NCBI GenBank assembly: GCA_036365515.1
Contig: CM070876.1
Location: 172,447,978 to 172,511,977 of the forward strand
Reading direction: 5' to 3'
Source: Torymus aiolomorphi
Taxonomy: Eukaryota > Arthropoda > Insecta > Hymenoptera > Torymidae
DNA length: 64,000 nt
Below are positions 13,438-27,100 of the stretch, one piece after another. A program made the position numbers and the translations under genes. The notes under the pieces are model-generated. The model ran no database searches and was not told where the DNA came from. It worked only from the letters and a program-made list of their open reading frames with translations. The first letter of the stretch is position 1. Each line of letters starts with the position of its first letter.

Positions 13438-13466
13438 AAAAAAAAAAAAAAAAAAAAAAAAAAAAA
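13438..13466 (+). repeat. 29-base poly(A) tract just after the NMT stop codon
   Basis: A run of 29 A lies four bases after the stop. The stop codon itself overlaps an AATAAA hexamer (13429-13434). The tract is genomic, so oligo-dT priming could falsely end the transcript here. Confidence 0.9.
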
Positions 13467-13806
13467 CAACGAAGAAGTAACGAAAGCAAAGTAACTTCTT
13501 AACGCATCGTTGGAAACTTGAGCTTCAAAGAGGAGAAAGACACAAAGAGAAAAGAGAAAAGACACGTGTACATGTGCCTGTGAGTTTATCCTAGTGATGT
13601 TTATAGTCTCGAGTATCGGCCAATATCGATGAAGAGAATCGAAAGACGAAGGGAAAGAGACAGAGAAGTCGTTGATGTTGTTGCTGCTATTGTTGACATA
13701 CACACATTGCTGCTGTTGCTGCTACATTACTACTACTGCGTTGCTGCGCGATGAAGTTTTAATTGATATACTGGATAAAATTTGCAACAAAAAAATAAGA
13801 TATGGG

Positions 13807-13812
13807 AATAAA
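13807..13812 (+). terminator. Candidate NMT poly(A) signal
   Basis: AATAAA about 375 bases after the NMT stop in an A-rich region. Other candidates lie near 14037 and 14309. The choice is inferred from position only. Confidence 0.4.
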
Positions 13813-16800
13813 ACAAAATAGTGTACACGTGAAAAGTATTCTTTTCAAGAATTCGGGATATTTAGTGATTAAGGATAAGTTATTTCCTTATGTGAGAAAA
13901 AAATAATACAAATGGGAATTGTTTTTGTTGGCGAAGTTTTACAACAAGTTTTAAGTAATTAAACAAAGGAATCCCAAATAGACAGATTAACTAAAAAGGT
14001 AGAAGAAATGTGCTGGGCTGATCGCAGGCGGAGATAATAAAGCACGAGTTTCACCTAGATATAAAAACGTGTTCATAATAATTGTCAACTTTTCCTCTCC
14101 TTTACATTAAATACTTATTTTCATCATTCTCGAATTTTCAACAAATTTTTTTTTCAATTACAGTATCTGACCTCTTTTTTAATCTTTATTGTGGTAGATT
14201 ATCACATCATAATATTCTTAAAAAAAAAAAAACAAACATTTTACCGCATTCGCTTCTTCTTGAACATTTTAGGGATACCATTATTTGAGATGTGCGACGA
14301 TCACAGACAATAAAGATTTCAATCAAAAGCGCTTCTTTGCGCAAGATCGCTTACGCGTCGCTGATGCCCTTATAAAGAGCCGCGCAAAGCTTTGGCTGTG
14401 CATTTCGGTGCGATAAAAGGGCGCCGTGCCAATAGACCGTTTGTGCGTGAGAAAGACGATTTTGTATGATAGTTAGACAGCTGCGAATGTTAAATTTCAT
14501 TTTTTCGTCTCTGTCATTTTTTTTTATCTGGCGTATCCGTAAAAATAAAAGTAAAAGAAAATAGGTAATGTTGCTAATATTTTACAGCATATAATGTTGG
14601 TACAATATTTTATAAATCCATGTAGTAATATTCAAAAGTTATGATTTACACATAAAAAAAATCCTGTTTTTAATCCACGCATTCGCTCTTATGTAAATAC
14701 AATCAAATAAAATTACCGCTCTCAGCGTAAATTACCTTAGACGCTAATTTCAAGCTTCTTTTTGCGCAGCATGTGACCGTGACCGTAAATTTTCTTGCAC
14801 ACATGTGATATAGGTTCAACAACAATTTCGCCAACTGCATTTGCAATTTTATTGTTTAAGAGCGCCGTGCGCCGCTATTTCGGAGCACCTCGCAAAAATA
14901 TAACGCGAATGAACAACCCATAAATTACGTATCGAATACAAGGGCGCGCGCGGTACACGGTAATAAGTGCGTCGTAAATTACGTAGCGCGAGTAATTGTA
15001 TTCGAGCCAGCGTGGTGTGTGTGTGTGCGTGTGTGTGTGTGTGTGTATCGACGGCTTATATAAGTTATTGTAAGTAGTCGAGACGTAAATGTTATATATT
15101 GTATACTTTCGTGACGCAGGGCCGTAAAAGCGCGCGATGTTTCCTTAAAGAAATGATTTTTTTTTATTCCGGGAATTAAACGGTGGTAGACGTCGACGCG
15201 TTATGCTTTAGTTAAATGTCTGCTGAAAGAGAGTAAATACTTGCGTCAGGTAAAAAAATTGCTACGCGCCCTCATAATCTCTCTCTGCGTAAGTGCTTAT
15301 TTTCTTTGCGACTGTGGAGAAAGGGGGATATTTACTTTAATGTGCCTTGAAATCTTAGAGTTTTATTATGATTTCTCAATAATTTACACAAAGAAGTGTT
15401 GTTGCATAATACACATGCACGCAAGATTAAAAAACTTGTTCAGTAATTGTCAAACTATATAATCATTCATCTTTGCGTAAGATATCGTTGGTAAAACTCG
15501 GCGAAAAAAACTTCGGTGTAGCTGCAAACATCCAATAATTCCATCCTTTATCACCTACAATTTTCATTCAAGAAACATGCTTTTATTACCAAACGATAAA
15601 TATATCACATTACTTCGATAAATCGAACTACCACCAAGCTACCACAATCTTCCATACTTTCATAAATGGAAACAACATCGTTATACGCTACAATACCCCC
15701 GCGTTACCGCGTACCTCTTCATAATCCTCAACAAGTTCATTTTTTCCCCTAGCGGTGGGGTAAATAAAAATTACATCGGCCCTGTTTATCCGAGCGCAGC
15801 TTAATAATGCAAAGATTATTACCGCGGGCGTCATCTCACGTACGTGAACGCGCGTGACAATAAAACACCTGCGAGTGTGTTCATAGCGTGCGCATAAGCA
15901 CGCGCGCGCATATCGCAATATGCCAATGATGGCTATGGCCGACGATGATGCCTTTTTACGTTTCTCGTTTTATTATTTTTTGTTTTAGGAGGAGGAGGAG
16001 GGGGATGCGTTTCTTTTTTGCGAGATGAATATACCTACCGAGAGATGCGCGTGGGGGCAGCTTTTTTCAATGCATAACAAGTGGCAATAAAAGCAGTGGA
16101 ACTTTATTGATAAGGTTCTCCGCGTGGTACTCTGGATAGGATGTAGATTTTTTCTTTTAATTTTTATATCTATGCGTAGCGGTTTTATGATTTCATTGTT
16201 GTGGTGTTACAAAGGGATTTATTATTATTGCCTTTTACAGGATAACTGCGCGGTCGGTTTTGAGATTTCAATCGGTGATGTTTACATTCGACTAATAAAA
16301 TATCTATTTCAATTTACTGTGTGAATTACTGATATGGGCTTTGGGATGAAATCCAATGTAAAGAATCGTTTTTCGCAGTATTTTTCTGTTTCGACTAAGC
16401 ACTACAATTTCAAACGTTTCTCATAATTATATACGAAAGCACAACCAGAATATCTCTTCCCTCGGAAGATTCTTTACGGACCGTTACAACGCTACTTACC
16501 CACAGGGCCACACCACTCCGCGCTGGCAGAATTCAAACATCAAGTCATTTCCACTATCGCGCGTGCACCGGAACGACGTCGGCGAAATTTTCGCGCCCCA
16601 CATAACAAGAGGGCTTACAACGCTGCCATCACGGCATCTCTCTACCCACCCTGCAGCGCCCACGCCGAAGCAGATAATAGTCGGATCAAGTCAGACGTGC
16701 CGCAGTCTCTGATCGTTTTAACGGCGCGCGCGAAAGGCAAGTATCGGGGCCCTCGAGCCGCTTTAATGTCAGTATATAATGCGATCTTAAATTGTTGCCT

Positions 16801-18787
16801 TTCAAGTGTTATTCGCGTGTATGGTTCTTGAGTGGATATATTGTTTTGAACAGCTGAGAAGAAGTTGGGAGTAGTTCTTTTGGTAGGCGAAATTTTGCGA
16901 GTTGTCGTCGTTTTAGATAATGAAGTTATTTTAGTTTTCAATAATTGATTGGATAATGCTGTTCGTTTGAATACCCTGAATCTTTGGAATGTAATTTGCT
17001 TTTTTAATGTAATGTCGACCATAACACATAAATTTATTTGATTATATGCGCATATTCAATTGCATCAAAGATTATAAGGTTACATGTTTTACATCCCGTA
17101 TAAATTCATTTTATTCGTATTATATACCTGCGACTGGTCGGTTATATAATTTGCATGATTTTTTTAATAATTTTGTTATACTTTTCTGAATCATATTTAT
17201 TTTGTGAAATGAATTATAAACTTAATTATACTTTAATTTAATTGCAAGTTTAAATATAGAATTTGCAATTAAATTGAAGAAAAATATTTAAGATATCTCA
17301 AATTAATTCCACTCTTTTAATATTACAATTCAATAATTCTCTCAAAATCTATCAAAAATCAATCGAACCCATTAATATCTTAACCCCCACTCACCGTGCG
17401 TCTGTGCTATAACCGAATAATGCCGAATTTCCTTCATCAAACGCAAACTCCGTATACACATACACAGTGCACGCGGGCACACAAACTACCTACACACAAC
17501 ACAGCAAATCCAATCAGTCGAAACGGCACGGTCCTTTATCCCGGCGGCTGTCACGCCGAAAACCGCGCGCGCACTGGGGCGAATTCCCACAATCAAGAAA
17601 ACTACACACGAACGAATCAATCAAGACTATACCTCTCTCTCCGCCCTTTCTCTCTCTCTCTCCAGTCTCTGAAAAATTGATCCCCCTCCCAGCGGGCAAT
17701 CGGCAAATAGAATTGCCGCAGCTGTAGCTGCGACTCGGCCCCGGGGGAGCTTTTGCTCGCTCGCTCTCGGGGCATACGTCAGCGCGCGCGCCGGTGACAA
17801 TTCACGGAGAGCGCGCAATAAATACGGGCCGGTTGCCGACGAGTTTTATCGGCCGGCTAATGGGGCCGGAGAATTCAAATGTCGGGATTCTTCCGAGGAA
17901 TGGGGAATTTTCTAATATAAATAGCGGGGCGTGGAATTTTTAGCGGAGGGCTGCATAACGGAATGCGAAGTGGTAGGAGTGTCCCAGTGAGAGCGAGGAT
18001 GTGCGGATGATGGGTGAGGGCGGTTAGGATGATGGGTGGCTTGTAGTTACCGGGACGATGGGATGCATTTGTCCGTTTGAGGGGGAATTAAAAGTTTGAG
18101 TTACGCGCCGCTGGAGTTAAGGGGACACACGTACTTCTATATATATACGTACACGTTAGTTTTCTTTGGTTGGGGTTACTTTGTGTCCGCAGTGATATAT
18201 CGAGCGTGCGAATAAAATGGATGTCAAACGCGTTTATATGTTTCTCTACTACTTTTTTTGGGAAGGGAATTTAAATATTTTTAGAAACATGCTGCGAATG
18301 CTCGAAGTATTTGTCCCCTTTTGCATTTAATTAAAAAAAAAAGACACAAGCGCACCTTACGTGCCACCCGCGAATTAAGGCTGTTTCGAGGGGGCTAAAA
18401 TTAAACCGTAAATATTTTTGCAGCGCATACAATTATATACATTTGAGAGCGCATGAGCTGGCCCGCTGATTTTACCTGCGCTTTCGCACGCGTTATTTTA
18501 CGACTATGTTGGAACAATGCGCGGGACGCGCTTTAGGTCATTAACGCGCGAGCTCGCGCCACACCGCACCGCGCGCACACGTGTGCGCCGAGATAACACG
18601 TGCCAAAGCGGGTGGAAAGTCAACTTGGTGGCATTATGACCTTTACGAATGCGTGTGCGTTTCAACTTGTTTGCCTTGAAAGTTGCGAAACAGGGCAGGA
18701 AAGACTTTAATGCGTTAGATAAGGCAGTTGTGAGAATCGGCGTGTATTAGTATTATATAGCTGTGCGCGGGCGTGGAGACGAACCCT
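13813..18787. other. Intergenic DNA, no supported gene
   Basis: Mixed AT-rich and CG-rich sequence. Near 14920 and 14975 the motif AAATTACGTA occurs twice among CG-rich text. GT repeats lie at 15016-15046. CG-rich islands near 16550-16760, 17540-17880 and 18480-18600 could be regulatory. A 126-residue minus-strand frame at 16642-17022 has no recognisable domain or splice support and was not accepted. Confidence 0.45.
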
Positions 18788-18915
18788 GGGGCCATATTCT
18801 GTAAACTTAACGCAACGCTATTTTGGGCGATAAGCCCGAAAGTTGGTCTCTGATCATGCGCAGTAGCGATAAAAATCAATTTAACGCCAGCGTTAAGCTT
18901 ACAGAATAGGGCCCC
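18788..18915. mobile_element. Small MITE with GGGGCC termini
   Basis: An inverted repeat of about 26 bases per arm bounds a 128-base unit. The left arm begins GGGGCCATATTCTGTAAAC and the right arm is its near reverse complement (CTTACAGAATAGGGCCCC). GGGCC-type termini are typical of PIF/Harbinger MITEs, but no clear TTA/TAA duplication flanks this copy. Confidence 0.65.
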
Positions 18916-19818
18916 TGTGACGGGGTAGCGTAATACCTATAGTAACTAAATACGGAGCGTTCGATTGAATTACAATAATGTATGGTGTATATGTAGAGGT
19001 ACGAAATTTGCTGAACATCAGAGGTAGTACAAGCATCGGGTTGCTTTATGCTATAATTACAAGATATGGAGTCCTGCATTGGTTTTGGAAATTCGAAATA
19101 GACTAAAATCGTTAGAAAAATAAAATTCATAGTTCGGTGCCTAATTTTTTGTTAATTTTCTTTCCAGAAGTATGGAAAGTTATTTTACCTTTAAACTTAT
19201 AATGTACTACTGGATTGCATAGGGCAATTGAATTTGTTCAAGACTTAATCATTTTTTATTTTATTTACACATGTTCCGACGATAAAACAGTGTTAGTATG
19301 TATAGTAAAATATAGCACGACACCAATTTAATCGTATTAAAAATTAAAATTAAATAATATCACGGATACGTGTTACCAGCATCCAGGAGTTACAAAAATT
19401 GCTGTCATTTAATAAAAAATTGCAGCTTTACGAAAATTATGTTTATTTTATTTTTATCATGGAAACTAAAAATGATTTATCGATGATTCGGACACGAAAA
19501 ATTAAAGTATTATGATCTGCTCTACAAATCCCAATAGTCAAAATTGGAATTTGGAGAAATTAAAAAAAATCGATCGAGCAAAGATAAAACCCGCTGCCAA
19601 TTCAGTAGCACTTTCTTAAACTTAAATTAATGATTCCATTAAATTTATTATTGGGTGACTTCACCAGTGAATGAACGAATAAGGAATTTCAATTTTTTCG
19701 CTATACCATGGCCGAAAGTGCCACATTCCCGCCCGGCTCAAAAACGGAAATGTGGTGTTTTCGGCCCGGGTATGGCAAAAAATAGTGTACGCACTACGGG
19801 AGTAAAATTGGCCAGCCC

Positions 19819-19870
19819 ACAGTTCGTGTAAATTGCCACCCGAGCTCGGGTGGCAATCTACACGAGCTGT
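19819..19870. repeat. 52-base near-perfect palindrome
   Basis: The unit starts ACAGTTCGTGTA and ends TACACGAGCTGT, with centre CCCGAGCTCGGG. It has one clear mismatch and almost no loop. A second, weaker inverted repeat lies just upstream (about 19709-19774, CATGGCCGAAAGTGCCAC against a GTGGTGTTTTCGG arm). The pair may be one eroded element. Confidence 0.7.
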
Positions 19871-20150
19871 ATGGACTGTCAAGGTTTTTTCCTCCCTAGG
19901 TGCGTAATATACTATTGTTATTTAGTTAAGAGAATTAAAAATGGATTAAAAGCAAAAATCTTTTTTATTTAGTATTTTAAAATCTTCAAACTTTACGTCA
20001 GTGATAAAATTTTAGATAAAGAATAAAAGTGGAAATTTTGTTTAAAAGAAATCTGTAAATATCTCCTAAAAACCAGTAAATGAACACACGATCTTAGTAT
20101 CTAAATACATTTTGCCAGTGAATGAATACTTCGCCAGTGAATAAACACTC

Positions 20151-20856
20151 AATAGGGTAAATATGGGTACTACCGCGGACGCTGCAATTACCGCGGATCG
20201 ACGAAAAACGCTCTGCAATTTCATTTTTCATAGTATAATTCGGCATTTAATATTTATTCGATCATACAAAATATTAATTAATATAAGAAATCGTCTTAAA
20301 AAGAGAATAAAGCATGATTTGTATAAATATACTACATTATTGTCTGGCCATCCGCGGTAATACCGTCATTTGTATACAAATACGATTACTGGTATTACTG
20401 CGGCATTGGTCCAACGTAACCTCAAAACAGTGAAATCAAGAAGTCTACAATATATATGAGAACACTTGCCAACTGCTATGTTCTAAATGAAATATGATGT
20501 AAAAATATACAGATATGTTCATTTTTTCGGTTGTAAAATTATAAATAATATAACAAGCTCAAGGTAAAATTCCGCAGTAATACCCCCGCGGTAATCCATC
20601 GTACGCACGGTAAAACCCCCGCGGTAATTCAATCATACCCGCAGTAATATCAGCCTCGGATCTATTTTTTAGATTGCATTTATTAATTAACTATATGTTT
20701 TTTATCATATGATAAGAGTCACTTTTGCATTTCTGGTAAGTTAAAGAAGAGTTAAAAAAAAGGATTCAACTTAAATCATCGAGGCAAAGCTTTTAATTCG
20801 TCTACTATAAGACGCCCGTACTGAAAAATCGCGGTAATACCCACTTTTACTATAGC
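20151..20856. mobile_element. Inverted-repeat element carrying GCGGTAAT subterminal repeats
   Basis: The left end AGGGTAAATATGGGTACT and right end ACCCACTTTTACTATA are approximate reverse complements. The octamer GCGGTAAT, or its complement ATTACCGC, occurs at least eight times near the ends (about 20170-20205, 20350-20405, 20572-20650, 20830-20840). No coding sequence is inside. Subterminal repeat clusters of this kind are usually transposase-binding sites in non-autonomous DNA transposons. Confidence 0.6.
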
Positions 20857-21199
20857 GGTGATTTTATCATTTTATTCTTAACAAGATAATTTCTTTTTTG
20901 CAGAATCTTTATGTAACTGAAATAAAAATTTTAAAAGATTCGAAAATTATCGGCATGTTAGATAAACGATACATAGAAAGCTTGATATTTTCATATATTT
21001 AAAGAAGATGTTTGATAACTGGTGACTGTTCGGATATTGATGAAGTCACCCTTGATCACTTGAAAATGAGTTGATTATAATGATAATGCTGTCGTCCAAT
21101 GAAAAAAAGAGTTTAATCTCAAATATATTTGATCATTATATAAAGTTTTTATTTAATAACAAACTCGACTCTGAAAAGAAATGTACTAATTAGAAGTAC

Positions 21200-21568
21200 T
21201 ATAATAGGGGCAAAACCGATAAGTTCCCTTAACAGGGTCCATTTTAAATTTCCCAGTTTTTTCTTCAATTATACCATTGTTAAGAGAACGAGCAGCGGCA
21301 AAGCCGCCGGTTAGCAAAGCCCACTTTCTTCTTCAAATAAGACACCGATAAGTTCTCTTAACAGAGTTATAATTGAAGAAGAAAATGGGCTTCGCTTTGT
21401 CGCTGCTCGTTCTTTTCTTAGTGTCTTAAGAAGAAAATGGGCAAATCCCACTTTCATCTTCTTTCAATTAGATAAGTTCTCTTGACAGGGTTATAATTGA
21501 AGAAGAAAATGGTCTTCGCTTTGCCGCTGCTCGTTCTCTTCTTAGTGTCTTAAGAAGAAAATGGGCTA
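21200..21568. repeat. 124-bp tandem/inverted repeat module
   Basis: Two direct copies start at about 21347 and 21471 (GATAAGTTCTCTT...), a 124-base period. Each contains GAAGAAGAAAATGG, CTTCGCTTTG.CGCTGCTCG and AGTGTCTTAAG. A third, degenerate copy lies inverted at about 21250-21345. No gene is encoded. It is probably a repeat-rich transposon end. Confidence 0.65.
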
Positions 21569-22049
21569 TCAAATATAGTGTTTACATAGTTTGTTCAAAA
21601 GTATAAGTGATAATGAATGCAGCGTGGCCAAGTACGCGCATGAAAGCGAGAGAGATACAGCGAGAATCGTAAAGTGGGAATGCGCATAGCGTGAAGGCCA
21701 TTCAAAAGTCTAGCGATATAGAAAGCTATAATAAACTTTAACACATGCGAGTATATCCAAACTTTTGCCACCAGTATACGGATGTACTAACAAGGAGTGT
21801 ATCTCAGATCCGGGCCATGGATCCTGACCAGCTCGCTGGATCTTTCTTCTTTTACCTAAAAATGAAAGCCTGTGATACTAGACCCTGACGCTTTAAGGAT
21901 TCTGAGATACGAGCCCTTGAATTATTTAAAAATTGAATGGTATTTTCCACTAAAATTACAGTTTTGGCGGGTGAACCTTCCTCTAATACCTATAAACAAG
22001 CATACAGGCATAATTATAGAATACATTTCTGTTCTTTGTATAAACAAAC

Positions 22050-22605
22050 AAAACAATGCAGTTAAGTCGTTATTCCGGTAACTGTGCAGTTAAGTGGTTT
22101 AGGGAAATTGTTCAAATAAGATAAATAACATAGTTATTTCTACACTTAAAACATAGAATACGAATTCTTTTTTAAATATTCATTCCCACGCATGCACCTC
22201 CCAACGGAATGTGCGTGAAGTCAACGGAATTCGGTAAACCGAATACCGAACGTTACTCAGTTACTGTTTATGTACACTCGCCCCATCGCCCGGCAATCAA
22301 AGCTGTTGTGTTACCTTCTATTATCTATTGCCTTTGATCTTTGTTGCTATAAAAGTATGTCATATTCTGTTTATTATATAGTATTAACTTCAAACCGGTG
22401 CTTTTAATTAAATATAAATATTCAGTTAAGTGGTATTTTCCGGGCACAGGTGCAGTTAAGTGATTATGTACTTAGCTGATATTTGCTGTTTAAACGCGTT
22501 TCAGATTTCCGGACCAAGTCTACATGAAAAAGGGTAGTTAGAAGGTATACATTCCGGTGCTAACTCAATTTTGACAAAAAGTTAGTTAAGTCGTTACTCC
22601 TGGAA
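22050..22605. repeat. Interspersed AGTTAAGTSGTTA repeats
   Basis: At least five copies of a motif like CAGTTAAGTSGTTATTCCGG lie at about 22056, 22084, 22424, 22450 and 22582, all on the plus strand, separated by unrelated AT-rich DNA. The origin is not recognised. Confidence 0.55.
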
Positions 22606-23574
22606 GCCACAGAATTAGACAAAAGCAATGCAAAATAATTACCATCAACTACTTATTTCTTGTAATAATATACAAATTAAAACAATATCCGTGAGATTTT
22701 TTTTTAAATTTACATAATTAGACAAGATAAGAGGAAAATCCAAATCATTTTGAAAGAAAATTGTTGCTACGTTTTTGTTAAAAAATTTGAGGGATGTGAA
22801 ACTCAAGTGAAAATTTCTACTTTACCAATATGTCAGTAATAACTTATTTATTACATGATAATTAAATTTACTGCAATTATGAGGATAAACATCAGTCAGT
22901 AGGTTCAAAATTTTGAGAGTTTAAATCACAATTTTGCGCAGGATTCAATCTTCACTTTTGAAAATTTCACCAGTGAATACATAATACAAACTGTGATAAG
23001 TATTAATTCTATTTTGGATTTAGTTTTACGCTATTCTATATGTATACATTTTAAATGTTTGTTACCTTCACTTTGCCACATTATTTTTTTGGACTTATCA
23101 AGAATAGATTATTATATTTTAACCCTTAACGATATTTCACAGAGATTTAGAGAATAAAACTCTTATAGAATAAAACTATACGTCATCTAAGATATTCTAC
23201 TCTGTTACAACATATTACTCAAATCTAAAAATGTATCTATGTTCATAAAATATTTATTTATTTTGACGAAATTTTTATCTAATATTATTACCTAATTATA
23301 TTACCTCTTAATTCACGCTTAGCTGCTATACTTGTCTGGAATCACTTAATGGGTTATATCCGAATATGAGCTTTTCCAAGGTGTATCGTGAATCTACCAT
23401 CAATATATATCACGAGGCCTTGATACAATAAATATTTTAAAATTAATACAGGAAAGGTAAATTCGGTTTAAAAATAAATCGTTTACCAATGGCACATTAC
23501 AAATTCGTGCAATAAGTATTTCTGCCAAAATGGGGAAATGAAAAAATATTGTGCAATATATTTCTCACTTTAAA

Positions 23575-23580
23575 ATTTAT
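23575..23580 (-). terminator. Poly(A) signal of the first serpin gene
   Basis: AATAAA on the minus strand, about 75 bases past the serpin stop codon. The position is typical for a short 3' UTR. Confidence 0.65.
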
Positions 23581-23653
23581 TAGAAAAACTTCAATCTCAT
23601 TATTGTAACATTAAGCGAACGTTTCGTTCTATCCAGTCTTGGAGGTGAATAAA

Positions 23654-24064
23654 TCAATAGTAGGTAAGTTGTGCTTCGGGTTGAGCATATCGTCCTGCAA
23701 ATAAGACGCTGTTTGCTTGATGATCATACAGGAAGAAAATGAATGGCCTGTCAGCACGGAAAGTTGTAGTGGTTTGTCCCATTAGTGGTATCACAGAAGA
23801 GCCTGGAAAATTCAATAAGCATTTAAAATATTGTTATTCGTCTGGTGATTAGGTGCGAAAATCGTTTTAAATAGTAATTTTAATTTATTTTTGTAAAATC
23901 TCACTATATTTGATTTTTTTTAATGGTTTTGTACTTATTTTTTTGCTTCTTCCTAGAGGAAGCTTTGTGATAGTAAATTTTTGAGTTGTTGTAAAAACAT
24001 GTTATAATTGTGTTCCGAGGTGTTAGGAATCAAAATACATGGTTTTTGAAAAATGTCTGTATGA

Positions 24065-24123
<59 letters not shown>

Positions 24124-27100
24124 CCTGGATCTCAGCTTCTACTCGGTCGATTTTGACGGGACAGGTCTCATTTTTTTTGTTTTTTTTTGCGTGATGGCGG
24201 GTCAAAAATCCGTTTTTTGATTGGGGCGATGCGTTTTTGTTTTTTTTTAATTTTCGATTTTCTCAAAACTGTTTCTTGATTTTTTTTAATGATAAGATGG
24301 AGTTATTCGAATCTGATGGATAAAGAGAATTAAAATACCTATATTTTCTAAAAAAAAAAAAGTTTCTAGCTATCACGGTTCTTTTGTTATTAACAAAAAC
24401 GTGTTTTTTTTAGAAGCTTATAACTCCTAAACTTAACGGTCAATTTTTTTGAGAAAAATCATGATAATACAGAATATAAATAGCTATAATCTGTTAAAAT
24501 TTGAATACATTCTGTAGGCTAGATTTTGAGTAAAAAATTGAAAAATGAAAAAAATCAATTTTGTATGTCCAACGATTACAAGAGTAAAATTGACTTAATG
24601 GCTTCAAAATTCCTTTTAGAGGTAGATTTTTTATAGTTCTCAGTTTCAGAGATATTTGAGGTTAAAAATTTTTTGACATTTTTTTTAAATCGTAATTTCT
24701 CGAGAACGGCTCTATGTATCTGAATGGGGTGGGTGGCATTCGAAAGAGAATTAAAATACCTATATTTTCTAAAAAAAATTAATTTTCTATCTATTTTTTT
24801 TTTCAATCGGGGTATCAAATCAAAGCTTATTAAAATAGTACTACATATCAACATCTTAGCATATTTATATTATTCTCTTGAGCTTTGAATGTATAATTAT
24901 AGAATTATTTAGCAGAAATATGTCAAAATAATTATTTGTAAACCTCATAGCGTCACAGATTTGTCATTCTCGGGTATCAGGATTCAACTTTAAAATTATA
25001 TTATTATTAGCCGTTCTTTGTTTTAATTCTGAGATTGACATACAAAGAAAAAAAATCATTTAACTTTTGTACAAATTAAAAAAAAATTTATTGATTAACG
25101 AAGACAAAACTTGAAAAATAGTCACATACTATCATATGCTAGCCCCAAAATATGACGTTTTTTTATTTTTCAATTTATGGTCTTACTTGCTTTTCAATAG
25201 TTTTGTTTGAAATTAGATAATATGTTTATCATTGTAAACGGCTAACAATGATCTATTTTTAATGTAAAATATTGAAGTTGGCATTGCAGAATTCGCTGTC
25301 GGTGTAAAGCATCTTCCGAATAGAAATTTACTTTACCGACCACTACCAAAAGTAATAAAAGTAATTCACCCACTTATCAATATGACATTTTAAATTATGG
25401 TAGATAAAAATTAAGAAATCAGTTGACAGTAAAAAGGTATTTCAAACCGGTCACTCAAATAAATTAAAACTTACCAGTAACAGCTGCGGCTATAGTTCCC
25501 TCCTCGGCTACTTCGATCATTGCATTGTGCATAACCGCGCCGACTTGCACGTTGCCCGCCGGGAACGCTAAAGTCAAGTCAGCATTTTTTCCAAACAAGT
25601 TTTGGATTCCGAGCTACAAAAGAAAAGATCCAGTAAGTATCCTCGTATATAAAAATAGGTAAAATGATTAAACCAAGAGAGTATACCGTTTCCAGGATAA
25701 AGCGTAAGTCCATTTTATTTGAGATGCAGAATCTGGGAATCTGCAGCAAGAGTTCAGTTTCTTTAAGTTGTGAAATAATTGCCGATAAAGGTGTGAAGGC
25801 CAGGTCACGCGATAGGTCCTTCAGCGCCTGTTCTCCCAGACGTCTAGGTAGCATGATTATCATGGATACTCGTTCGCCCTAAAATAATAAATTTCTGTAG
25901 AAATTCCTATGAAATTTTCCTGCGAGCAAAACTTTATACAAATTTTTTGCAGGTACTTCTGCTACTTTTTGTTGTTGCGGTAAACATTTAAAAAGTACTA
26001 AATTGCGAATAGAAGTTGTATTAGATGATCGCTACAACAATATATTTTAAAAATTATGCTGAAATATATAATTATATGTAATCCGTAACCGGATTTAACC
26101 TTGTCTAATAAAGAAATATGTGTACTTTGTATTTACGCTTTGTAATTTTTTATATTTTTTAATAATTTTTCTTAAATCATTTCTCTGTCAGAGAGTAATA
26201 GTTATCTGTTGAAAATATCATTGATAACTAACCGTGTAGGGAATCGTAACAACTTCAGCATCAAGTGCCGGGATTTGGGCGTACTTGAAATTAGCGATAG
26301 TTTCCATCAATGGCACTTTAAGACAGCCCAACTTGGGTACGTTGAAACATCTAAGTCGCGTATTTTTCTTGTCGAAAGCATTCAACCAAGTTCCTTTGAA
26401 GTATACTGCTGTAGTTAATATCATTTTTGTATCAGGCTGTAGGGTAGCTGGGTGAACAAAAATGTTTATAATTATATGCTGTTTAGAAATCCCATTTTGA
26501 TTGGTGACAGTGCACTTACCTGGATCGATGATCGAATTGATGCGTCCGTGTGTGTATAGTTTAACCCAGTTATTGATGGTGTTAGTCGACCCCGCAACAT
26601 CTCTGAAATTGAGTTTCTGGAGTTCTCCTTTGTAGAATTGCTGTAAAGCGTCAGTGTAGTTCTGTAAGATCGTCACATCTTGTGCTAGCCATAATTTGAT
26701 AGCAGTCTGCAATTCAGTGTTACTCCTCTGATCCTGAAGTGTAGATAGATTAACGTATTATTTCATACAAATTTTATTTATTCCATCATTATATTCATAA
26801 TAAAATATTTCATGTTTTTGGCAAATTTTTGTTTTTAATCGTCAAATCCCCCAGCTCGAACCGAAAATTACCTATACATTTAGAAAAAAAGTTTAGTAAA
26901 AATTACCGTTCTGTTTTGTAAAGCTATTGCAAACTGGAAACCCCCCCAAAAAATTACTACACTTTATAGGAAATTTTACAATACAGTATAAAGATTTTTC
27001 CAATATTTCTAACAAAATTTCCAGCAGGCATTTGAATTTTTTGGGGTTTTACAATGTATGATGGCTTTACAAGACCGAATGGTAATTTTTACATAACTAC

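Noticed and set aside
16642..17022. 126-residue minus-strand open frame
   Set aside because: Thr/Lys/Arg-rich, no recognisable domain, no promoter or splice support.
24066..25474. Alternative reactive-loop exons of serpin A in its last intron
   Set aside because: Searched by eye for a hinge-distal block like FxADRPFxF on the minus strand; none seen, only repeats and AT-rich sequence.
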